The notes under the pieces were generated by a model. It was not told where the DNA came from and searched no databases. It saw only the letters and a program-made list of their open reading frames with translations. Positions 54,161 to 64,000 of a DNA stretch of 64,000 nt are shown in pieces. A program made the translations under genes and the position numbers. The stretch comes from Anastatus disparis (lineage: Eukaryota; Arthropoda; Insecta; Hymenoptera; Eupelmidae): positions 5,456,001-5,520,000 of the forward strand of contig JAFFSR010000239.1 of the NCBI GenBank assembly GCA_017163975.1, in the 5' to 3' direction. How positions within the stretch are numbered: position 1 is the stretch's first letter; the number at the start of each line of letters is the position of its first letter.

Positions 54161-57100
54161 ATGGTCCTCAAGGTTTGTCATTATTATTAACGTTTATACA
54201 TTTTTTTTCCCTAGTGAATTTGTGGATTTATTTTTGAAATTGTGATATTTTCGAGTTCTTTCTTTGAGTACTTTTGAGAATAAAACTTTTCTTTGGTAGT
54301 TAATTAACTAGTCGTGGTTTTATTTTTAGTTTACAGTGATGGATATAATCTTTTGATTTTGTAAAAATACAATATCGATTTTTTTTTCATACTGAAAAAT
54401 TTTTAGTTTCGAGTTCGAATATTAGATGAAACAAAGTTTTGTGAAAACAACAAATTTAAAAATAAAACAAAATGTTGAAGTTAACAAACGAGAAAGTTAT
54501 TTTCTTATGCTTTAAAAAAAACACTACTTGATGTTACACTTCAAAAAATTATATTTTGAATATTCGAAAACAAAAATTATGTTTTTAAACTTTTATTATA
54601 TGTATAATATTCATAGTGTCAACAATAAGAATTATTTAAACTATTTTTATTATTGTGAAAAAAGAATTACGTTTTTTAAATAAAAAAACATCCAAGTTAG
54701 TTAATCCTTAAAGATTGATATCAATTAATTTCTTATATGAGGATGTAATGAATCATAACTTTTTTTGACCGGTTGCTGTTCTCTTGTTAAAAAATTTTTA
54801 GCCAATTTTTTATGAAAAAAAATATAAGCTAATTATTGGAAAAAGTAATCTCAAAAGAACATCAATCGCTACTCTTGTTATTAAACTTTTTCTTAAAATA
54901 ACATCCAAAGTAACAAATCGATAAAAAAGAAAATTTAATTATGAACTATCAAATGAACTAAAAAAAGAATTCTTTTGTGTACCCATCGATTTTACGTTAT
55001 TGAATTTTTTTCCCCCAGAATTTGAAAATTCATTAAAGAATTTCAAAATGAAGGACTGTTGGAATAAAAATTCCGTACGATAATAAAATCCTTTATTGAT
55101 AGGATGTTGACATGAATACTTTTAATGAACACGATGATACTGTATAAAAAATTTTATATTTTTAATAAAAAAAAAATAAGAAAGAGTGCTTTATACAGGC
55201 ATGAAACTCTTAGAAAAGAATATAAGTTTCAGTGTAAAAGTTCAAATTGTTTTTTATTCATCAGCTAAAATATTTTAATTATTTATTTATATTGTCATCA
55301 TCAAAGTCAAATTTAAGTCTCGTAGTTTATAAAAGCATTATAAGATGTTAAAAAAATCTTTTTGATTTTGAACATAAAAATTATTAAAACTTATTGTTAC
55401 ATAATTCGCAGAAATTATTTACGTTTTATACATCACTGATAATTGTACTTTTCAAAGTGTGTCATGTTCACAGGTCATAGATTTTCATGAAAATTGGAAT
55501 GCTTACTTTTGTAATAGCAATAGTGACAGATATTTTGGCCTACATTATAACTTGAATATTATTTAATATTTACCTTTGAAAATTCTTTATAAGCCGTATC
55601 AAAAATAGACCAGAAGTTTATGATTTTTTAAAATTATTCCAAAATATTAATTATTTACAAAGCTATGTTTATTTGATAATGATAAAGAAGGTACTTACAA
55701 ATTTGTATTCCATTCATTTTTTATTTTTTTTTTATTGAAGTATAATTTTTAAATGAGCGTAATTTTACTCTGAATCAATATTATCAAACTGTCTGGAAAA
55801 GAAATTAAAGATTTTGTGGCCTACATTTTGGTACTATTCATGAAAAATGTCTTGTAAGATCGATACCCGGTAATTTGCAAGTTTCTATTGTACAGAGTCA
55901 ATATTCTTGTTATTCACTTTGCTTCTAAATGTCAAACGTATGTCCCTTCAATTAAATAAAAACTTATGATTCAAATATATGACATTGAAGTAATGATTTT
56001 TGACTTTTTATTAATTTCTAAATTATTTATGGTAAAAGTTGTGATTTCAAAAGAAGACATGAAACTAGAATATAACCAAAAAATGACTATTTTCTAGATT
56101 ACAATTAACGTTTACTCGAAGTGCTTGTTAATTAAAAAGATTAGTTTACCAAAATGTAAAGAAAAGTGTTATGTTTACATTCAGTAACTTTTGAGTAGAC
56201 ATTAAGAGGACATTTACTTTACCACCTAATTTTGTTCAATTATGAGTTTCCAGCATATTACTGGTTAGTTTACAGAAAGTAAACATGGTGTGATAATTTT
56301 ATACGTTGAAATGTGCTTGAAAATATTATCAATTGTTTATTATATACATAAAGTACTATAAATATTGTTTCATTAGCGTTAAATAACTTTAAAAAATTTT
56401 TTTATTCTTTGGCGTCCCAACAATTCATGAATTGATCTAAAAATAAATTAGCTTTGTACCAATTCATTGATTAATATAACAAAATCCAAATTATTTGAAA
56501 ACCTATATAACTTTTGTTTAAATTTCCAGCACATAACAATTTTGGTATTAGCGACGCTAGCTTTAGTTGGATCAACGCTAGCAGGACATGCTCATAGTTT
56601 TGCTCATTTTCATGGACCAGTCGAGGGTCCTGGTCATGAGATAAGTGTTCATGACAAACATGGGCATCACACAGTTGACTACGTTGCTCATCCTAAGTAT
56701 GAATTTTCTTACGGAGTTGAAGATCATCATACCGGTGATTATCATGGACAAAAAGAACATCGTGACGGTGAGTTTGTATTTATTTAGTGATTTTTTTAGT
56801 TTGCTATTTTGGAGCATTGAATTATTAAGCATTTTTTAATTTTTGAATGTTTGATCTAATCAGTTTCTTGTAAATTTATAAATAAAAGAAAAATGAGTTA
56901 AAATTTATGCATTTACAGATTTTTCAAATCTTATCAATAAATAAATTTATTACTTGAAAAAAGTATTCGAGGAATTTTTGGTGAATACTTTCTTAGCTCT
57001 CGCGTTAACTATTCGCTATTAAACTACTATTTTGATATGAGTAAGACGAGGATTTAGAAAATATTTTCTTTGTTCTGAATATAAATTTAATCTAAGGAGT

Positions 57101-58978
57101 TTTTCGTGCCCTTTTTTATCTTTTGCCAAAAAAGCATCCTTGTATTATTGAATACAACTATCGACATTGAGATCTCAAATCCATTAAAATCTTGTTCTTG
57201 TCGAATGATTACAATTATTTTATTTTTATCTTTAACAGAAAGAAATTATTTTAAAACCAGATTTTCTCATCAAATCTTTTATAAACGAATAAAATTTTAG
57301 AAATTCCATCACAACCAAAATAAGTAATTACATTTGAAAATTTGTATAGCTCATATGTATAAAAAAAAAGCACGTGAAATTTAGATAGAAGCAAATATAA
57401 TTACAGCGTCAATTTAACTAAAAATAAATTGTCAATATTCTTGTATGCCGTTAGAATAAAATACTGATTTTAAACGATACGCACTATCCTCCTTCCTTCT
57501 TCAGTTCATTAGTAAACATTGTAAAATAAAATAACATTTGACGAGGGCGAAAAAAAAAGAGTTTTTAATTAAAATGCAAGCCGATGACGAGCAAACTGGC
57601 TTTTAATTTATTTCCTTTTAAAAGCTTGTTTATCCCGGACAAAATAAGCTTCAGTCCCCGTTGATATAAAGTTAAAATGACAATAAAGAAAATGGCCTAC
57701 CTATATACAGAAATCGATGCCGATAGTTTAAAACTATATAATTAACCGTTACTCACCCATTAATTGCTTTATGAATATGGAATTATAATAATATTAATAG
57801 TTGATTAGATTTTCGAATTTTCCATGCATTTCTGATGATTGCAAAATATTATTGCTATTTTTGCTTACATACGTATGGCTGATGATGATTTTTTAAAAAT
57901 TTTATTTAACATTGCTACATTTATGCTATCATTGCGATGCTAATTAGCGATGGAGGTTTCTCAGTGTGTTTATGAACAAAGCACGTATAACAACGTACAG
58001 TGCCTCTACCAACTGAGCCACTGACAACCTCAATTTCGATGAGATATTTTTTGTATTTTTCAAAAATTTAATTGGGACGAGCTTCCTTTGAAATTTTTAA
58101 GCTTATTTAGATAATGAAATGTTTATAAATTATGTTATTAACATAATGAGTTGTGTATAAATTTAAATATTAATAATGTTTTTAAAATAACTTAATTATT
58201 CATTTAATTATAATATTCGAGTATTATAAATACGTTACTTAATTATTTATTCAATCATAATATTTGATAATAAACACTGTAATAATTTATAATTTCTTTT
58301 GTCTAAAATTTATTTAACAAAATCTATTATTAAATACAATTAAAAATTTTTTCATTTATAATTCATCAATATCACTTATTTATAAATTAGTAATTAAAAT
58401 AAAGGATAATAATTATTTGTATTAACTAGCTTATTATCTTGAATTAACAGTTGAATTATAATATTATTAGTACACTAAGAGAAATAAAGTAAAAATAAGT
58501 TTTGCTTTGGTCATACGGAAACATCGTAGCATAATACCAATTATTGGTATAGAGGACAAGAAAAACTTCTTTTCTGCCAGTAAGCTTTAAAGTATTTAAT
58601 TAAATTTTTTTAAAGCAATAATGTGCACTACATCACTATGTTTACACTTGATCAAAGTAATTACAAAAAACAGTAATTTTTACTATAATATTCTCTCGGT
58701 GCATAAAATAAAAACTCATCTAAAAATTCCCCAAAATCTATATCATATAAAAAGAAATTATTAACTCAATCTTTGTGCTTATCTTATCCACAGGCAAGCA
58801 CGTAACTGGCGAATACACAATCAAAGAACCAGGCGGTAACATCCGTACAGTAAAATACCACGCCGATCCCCACGGTGGATTCTTCGCCCATGTCCACAAC
58901 AGCGGTGGCAACGATCATTCCGGCGGAACCTACGGTGGACACGGTCACGAACATCATCATGGTCATCATCATTATTAA
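54161..58978 (+). CDS. RR-2 cuticular protein with His-rich tail; 3 exons, 144 aa
   Basis: Exons are 54161-54172 (MVLK), 56530-56767 and 58794-58978; phases 0 and 1 give 144 aa. Residues 1-23 form a signal peptide (MVLKHITILVLATLALVGST, then LAG). The mature N-terminus is short and His-rich (HAHSFAHFHGPVEGPGHE; HDKHGHHTVDYVAHP). The RR-2 chitin-binding domain begins at Tyr61: YEFSYGVEDHHTGDYHGQKE, HRDG, then GKHVTGEYTIKEPGGNIRTV and KYHADPHGGFFAHVHNSGG. The tail is Gly/His-rich and ends HHHGHHHY. The usual GFNA motif is GGFFA here, as in the paralog. The domain intron falls at the same RDG|G position and phase as in the upstream gene, supporting tandem duplication. Predicted role is structural protein of the chitinous cuticle. 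TATA and initiator lie just upstream. No canonical AATAAA is obvious in the 3' region; AATAAG near 59135 is a weak candidate. Confidence 0.9.
57891..58031 (-). mobile_element. tRNA-derived SINE, copy 6, internally deleted (cuticular gene 2 intron 2)
   Basis: Body and 3' end match the family (aacattgctacatttatgc, gatgctaattagcgatggagg). The sequence then jumps from ACAGTG directly to CTCTACCAACTGAGCCACTG at about 58001. Roughly 67 bases containing box B and the anticodon-like arm are missing, so it should not be transcribable by Pol III. Confidence 0.8.
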
Positions 58979-59142
58979 ATGATTATACCCCCCTTAGCCC
59001 TTATTTTTTACTTGTTTTGTAACTTTTTTTTGTAATGTTTCCTTATCATCCATGAGCGATTGTTTTTGTTTAATTTGTATATTCGCACGCTATTTCTCAT
59101 GAACTTCAATCTTTTTGTATTATACTTTGTTGGAAATAAGAA

Positions 59143-59163
59143 ATATATATATATATATATATA
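59143..59163. repeat. (AT)n microsatellite
   Basis: About ten AT units 165 bases downstream of the second cuticular gene stop codon, near its likely 3' end. Confidence 0.9.
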
Positions 59164-62100
59164 CGTTTATTATATATAACCCACTAGTGTTTGACTTTTA
59201 TTTTTTGATGTATAATGATTAATTACTTCATTCTCTATCCTTTAAAATGTAATTGTTGTACGGAGCTTTGAAAGTTTTCTTTGTAACAAATGATGTAATA
59301 CGCTCAAACAATGATACATCTACGTTACCGATGATAAAGCATTGCGCGAACATGACTTTCTTTCACGTTGAAAATTATATTTTTCGGATTAAAAATTTAA
59401 TTTATAAGATTAAAAATAGTTTTGAAATATTTTATGTATTTTGATTTAAAAAATGAGTTGATAATAATATCAATTTATGATTTTGAATAGTTTTTCATAA
59501 ATAGTCAATATACTCGATAAATATGATATTATCTCTTTAACATTAAAAAAGAGAAAATTTTAATTATCAAGAGCGAACAATTAAAATAGTCTATACGACG
59601 TGCGCGTTAAAACGGAAAAAGTATAAAAGTAAGCAGGTGTTATACGAGCATATTAATTTAAATTTAATCTGCTCGTATAATTAGTAATTAAATATTTTTT
59701 TAAAACACGATTTCAATTTCTAACGCGGCTCCTCAATGTCTTCGCTAAGAAAAATAAGAAATTTATAAAAAATAATAAACGAAACTTTTACTTATAAACT
59801 CGTTACAGGGGAAAAAAAAACTTTGTAACCGGAAAATAAACGACGAAACAGTATGTGTGTGAAAAATCTAAAAGTACATTTCTAAAGGCGAGCTTTTCTT
59901 TTTTTTTAATTCTTCTTTCTTTTTAGTTCAGCTAACATTCATTTAATGAAGGTTAAACTCAATTATCTTGAATTTCATAAAGGTTACAAGATGAAGTAAA
60001 TAATAAATAAACGAGAGGGATTCAATTTAGATGGATTTTTTTCACAATAAAATACTGAAAAATAACTGAACGAAACTAGAGAAATTGTAATTCATTTTAT
60101 ATTTTTTTTTTCTACTTTCTTTCTATTTTTAGTATATACGCAGAAACGTTATATTGTACATTGACAATTATTTTTTAACGAAACACAACAAAAAAAAATA
60201 GCAAAAAAAAAAATATATAAAACGTAACGAGTTCCTGTCTGATTCCCAGATATATAATTGTCATCGTAAACCAATTTTTCATAATAATAACAAGGACTAA
60301 AAATACCGAGTAAAAATGTATATGGACAGCAAGATCGAAAATAGCAACAGAACACGACGCGCGATGTTAACTATATTAAAGTGCAAACGACGCAAAAGCG
60401 TATATAGCTGAGACAATCGTAAAGAGTCGTCGATAAAACAAAAAAAAAGAAGAAGAAAAAACAGTGGAAAAAAAAATAACGAAAGAAAAAGAAAAATCGT
60501 TATACCTATAGATATGGACATTCCAGAGTCTGAGGAATGGACATATTGGGTCACGTATCTGTTGGGTGGGTGGATATATATGGTGGTATAGAAGCCGGTG
60601 GCGTTGCCTGCCTGCCTGGGCGTTCGTATTGAGAGAAAACACAAATTGGATTTTCACTGCGCGTATATGCCGAGCATTTTGACCCTGAATCGCTTCTTCT
60701 TATTGCATTACATAGGAAGACAGCATTCAAAAAGAGAGATGGAAGAGTTCAGAGGCACTTCGTCTATATTAGTCTATATATGTATAGAGCATAGAAAAGG
60801 CCCCTTGCATGATTGGAATATAAAACGAAGAGGAACTTGAGGGTAATCCATTTGCGAGACTAGAGAGAAAGAGGACGCAAGCAAGCAATATGATTGCAAG
60901 GGATTTTTATATACCTTATAGCGCCAATCTAGACTGATCACTGCATTCAGAAGGAAAAATACAAAGAGGAAAAAAAAGGAGTCGAGATGAAAAAAAAATA
61001 TTCATTGCGCTGTAAATGAAATATTGTAGAGCAATCAAAATTAAGAATTTTTATTGTTGAAAGATTAAACAGCACCTTGTTTCCTTCATTAATGTCTTGT
61101 TTTGTAAAATTTTAATGCTTCCATTTTAAATGAAAAAATTTGTTTAAATATTTCTCTCTCCCTCAATTTTTCAATAAGCTTAATTGATCGATTTAATTGA
61201 TTGAATAGCCTCGAACGTACACTAAAAACTCGAAAGCGAATATCCATAAAGGAAGAAATAAATAAATAAAAATTATATTTTACGATGCACTTACATTAAT
61301 TTAAATTTGATGATAACCTACATAAATGAAAAAAAAATAAAACAAAAATTTCCTCGTTGAAATTATTATTCTTGATGGCAATAAAGAGATAAAAGTTAAA
61401 TAGAGAAAGTTGGTCGTATGGTTTCATTATCGAAGTAAAGGACCTCCTAATGAAAAACTGCAATCAATGCAACAAGCTTCCTTTATTTTGCTGTATATTT
61501 TTTTTATTTTTATTCTGTACTCCAAGTGGAATCAATAAAAACGAGTATCTTGATTTCTTTTTCTTACATTTAAAACTTAATTGATACTTGATATTGAGAG
61601 ATAGGTCAATTTCAAGTTTTAATTAATTAGTGAACTTGATCTTATTTTCCATATTTTTTAATCCTCTAATATTTAAATCTTAGATATTGTTTTTTTTCAA
61701 TCCATCATTTGCATTTAATTAAATCCATTTTATTCTCTGAGATCTGACATTATTCATTTTTATTCGTTCTTTTATTCTCTGGTGAGGAGTTATGTTACCG
61801 AATAATTATTATTTAAACGTTGTTTAATTAAATAAATTTCGGTAAATAGTAATATGTATGCGCTTGTTGATTTTACCTTATACAACGACGCATTTGTTGT
61901 TTTATAATTTCATCTGCGCTGAACAATATAGTTTTTGTATAACTAAATATAATATTAAATTCCGGTTAAATTTAAAAAGTATTTAAAAATTTAAATTAAT
62001 ATATACGGGCGTGTTTATGCTTGCTATAGAAACAGGAGAATCTTAATATTGTTTTTAAATAATTACATTTTAATAAAATTGATATGTCATTGGTTGTACA

Positions 62101-62520
62101 GAACACTAATGAAATTGCACATGTGAAATCCGAATATGTCCAAATCTTATTTTCAATCTTTGTGTTTAGTTTTTTAAAAATTAATAAAAGCATCCTTCCA
62201 CCTTTCTTATCTTCGAAATAATTAAAACTACACCTTGCTTTTCTTCATACTGCGTCTTGGCACAAAACGCCAAATAAAATTTGCATTTTAATACACTAAA
62301 ACTTAATGCTTATTTACTGAAGGCAGTCTTGTATTAATTCACCGTTATTGTGAATCCTTCTTCTTATTTTTATTCTGTTTTTTTTATTCAATTTCCCTTT
62401 GATCGCACTGAAAACAATCCATCAAAGTGAAAAAATAAAGTTAATAAAAACGACGTTGAAAAGACGGACATAAATAATCAAGATGACTTATATAATAGAA
62501 GAGTATTCGTGATATAATAA

Positions 62521-62830
62521 TATTGAAGAATAAAAAAAAAAGGAAAAAAGGAAGAAAAAAATTCGAAAAAAGCATGAAAGCCAAGGTAATAAAGTTCGGT
62601 ATAATAAAAGAATTCGCGCTTGTAAATAGAATCCGAAAAGAAAAGAAAGCACGAAAAATTATTAAGAAAAAAAAGGAGGAAAAGTATGGGTACGAGCTTT
62701 GGATAGAGAAAAGAACAATGAAAATAGTGACGTTGTCTAACAACAAGACTAAAGTAAAAAAAAGGAGAGAGAAAGAATAAGACAGTAGAAATAAGAAAAG
62801 ACGAAGAATGAAGTGAAAAAAAAGGAAAAA
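62521..62830. repeat. Polypurine tract region
   Basis: About 300 bases of mostly A and G on the + strand (runs of GAAAAA, GGAAGA, AAAGGA). It creates long Phe/Leu/Ser-rich open frames on the minus strand that look like low-complexity artefacts, not genes. Confidence 0.7.
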
Positions 62831-63118
62831 AAATGTATAAGAAGAAAAAAGCATCGAAGCAAGTTTTCGATAATTCCATTTGATCGCAATGGATAATACG
62901 TCCTGTCGTCGTAAACAGAATACCATTCACCTTTAGCCCATTTCTTTTTTTTTTTTTTTTTCTTTCTTTGTTCTTCTCTGTTTTAACCTTCTCTTTCCGA
63001 GTCATTCGTTTTTTTTTTGTCGACAGCGTGATAAATGAAATCGTGGATGGTGGCTACACAACCCGTTGGGAAAACAGACAGTCCCTCTGCTACTATCCAC
63101 TTTTCTTAGACCGCGTTT

Positions 63119-63142
63119 TCTCTCTCTCTCTCTCTCTTTCTC
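63119..63142. repeat. (CT)n microsatellite
   Basis: CT/TC tract with a TTTC interruption inside a larger pyrimidine-rich region. Confidence 0.9.
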
Positions 63143-64000
63143 TATCGCGTGTGCGTCCTCGGAAGTAGGTAATTTTATCGGCACGTGTTATTCCAGTGAG
63201 ACAGACTTTGGACTTGCTATTCTCTTTTCTTTTCGTTCCTTTTTTTTTCCTTTAAAGAAGCATAGCACATCCAAGGAAAATACTGAGAAAACACTACTTG
63301 CTGAAAAGGGTGGAATAAAAAAAGTAAGGAATAGAAGTGACTGGAAACGAATCAAATAGCCCCTTGTCTCCAAACTCCCCCTTTTTTTTGACGAGGATTA
63401 AGAATCGAGGTTAGTGGAACGTTCGAACACGATGGATTCGGCGTCTTCTTCGGGTCTTTTTTTCTTTTTGTCTTTTCTTTCTCTTCTTATTGGCCAAATG
63501 AGAATGAAAAATATTGACACATCGGGTGAATTACGCCTTTTTCTTTCTTTTTCTGCTAATTGAAATGACAAATTAATAAGCTGTGAAACGAAGATTTTTT
63601 CAAGCGTGTAACAGTATTTTTTTGCTGTCTTTAATTTAACTTGATTTATCGATTAGCTAAATATCTCTGATTTTAAATTTATGATTGTGCATTTACATTA
63701 AGAATTGGATTGTTGATTTTTTTTTTTAAAGAAAGAATCGATGGACAGAAAGAAAAATTTTTCTTTAAAAAGATTTTGCGATGTTTAAAAATATTATTTT
63801 TAAATTATGATAAATGAAATTCAGTGAAGAATTTGAAGATCAACTCAATTATCAAACTGGAAGCTTGACGTTTAAATTTATTATTAAAATCTACAGAATG
63901 AAATTTTCAGACGAATAATTTTCTTGGGAATCGGCTTGTGAAAATAAACGCTGTCGATTACTTTGATTTTTAGCTTTATTAAGAAATTTATAAACTTTGA

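Larger units (their letters stand above)
59164..64000. other. No gene recognised
   Basis: AT-rich with polypurine and polypyrimidine tracts. Open frames at 60297-60657, 60598-60840 and 62441-63359 are low-complexity or unsupported. Confidence 0.55.

Noticed and set aside
60297..60657. 115-aa and 93-aa minus-strand frames
   Set aside because: Low-complexity Phe/Leu-rich sequence with no recognisable motif or exon structure.
62441..63005. Two overlapping minus-strand open frames of 161 and 175 aa
   Set aside because: They are Phe/Leu/Ser or Lys-rich translations of a polypurine tract, without domains or splice support.
1..64000. CRISPR arrays, bacterial operons, ribosomal RNA, integrated viral genes
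   Set aside because: None seen: no spaced direct repeats, no rRNA motifs, no long intact foreign frames. Intron-containing insect genes indicate host nuclear DNA.

Overview
The window looks like AT-rich insect nuclear DNA. It has GT-AG introns of 0.9 to 5.3 kb, two Rebers-Riddiford (RR-2) cuticular protein genes, which are an arthropod family, tRNA-derived SINEs, many microsatellites and long purine or pyrimidine tracts. A hymenopteran would fit the composition, but nothing here proves the order. Gene density is very low: three protein genes could be assembled, all on the + strand, and most of the remaining open frames are AT-rich or low-complexity noise.

Layout. 1-23.5 kb: no supportable gene; contains two SINEs (9.36 and 15.7 kb), a long (TA)n tract and purine-rich patches. 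23.58-35.2 kb: a five-exon gene for a 316-aa membrane-anchored short-chain dehydrogenase/reductase (SDR9C / 17-beta-HSD / retinol-dehydrogenase-like) whose cofactor and catalytic motifs are all altered, so it is probably a pseudoenzyme. Its first intron carries two SINEs, one of them split by a ~1 kb poly(A)-tailed retroelement with a 16-bp target duplication. 35.3-43.6 kb: intergenic, with another SINE and an unusual GC-rich inverted-repeat/hairpin locus at 40.17-41.07 kb. 43.7-48.9 kb and 54.1-59.0 kb: two tandem paralogous secreted RR-2 cuticular proteins. The first has an extra intron and an expanded Asp/His-repeat segment; the second is compact, with a His-rich tail. Each has a TATA box and initiator-like site upstream of a tiny first coding exon. 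59-64 kb: no gene, with strong polypurine/polypyrimidine tracts.

The two cuticular genes probably arose by tandem duplication and would contribute chitin-binding, histidine-rich protein to the exoskeleton. The SDR-like gene has no obvious functional link to them. All exon joins were built by eye from reading-frame phase, splice consensus and family conservation; no transcript evidence was available.
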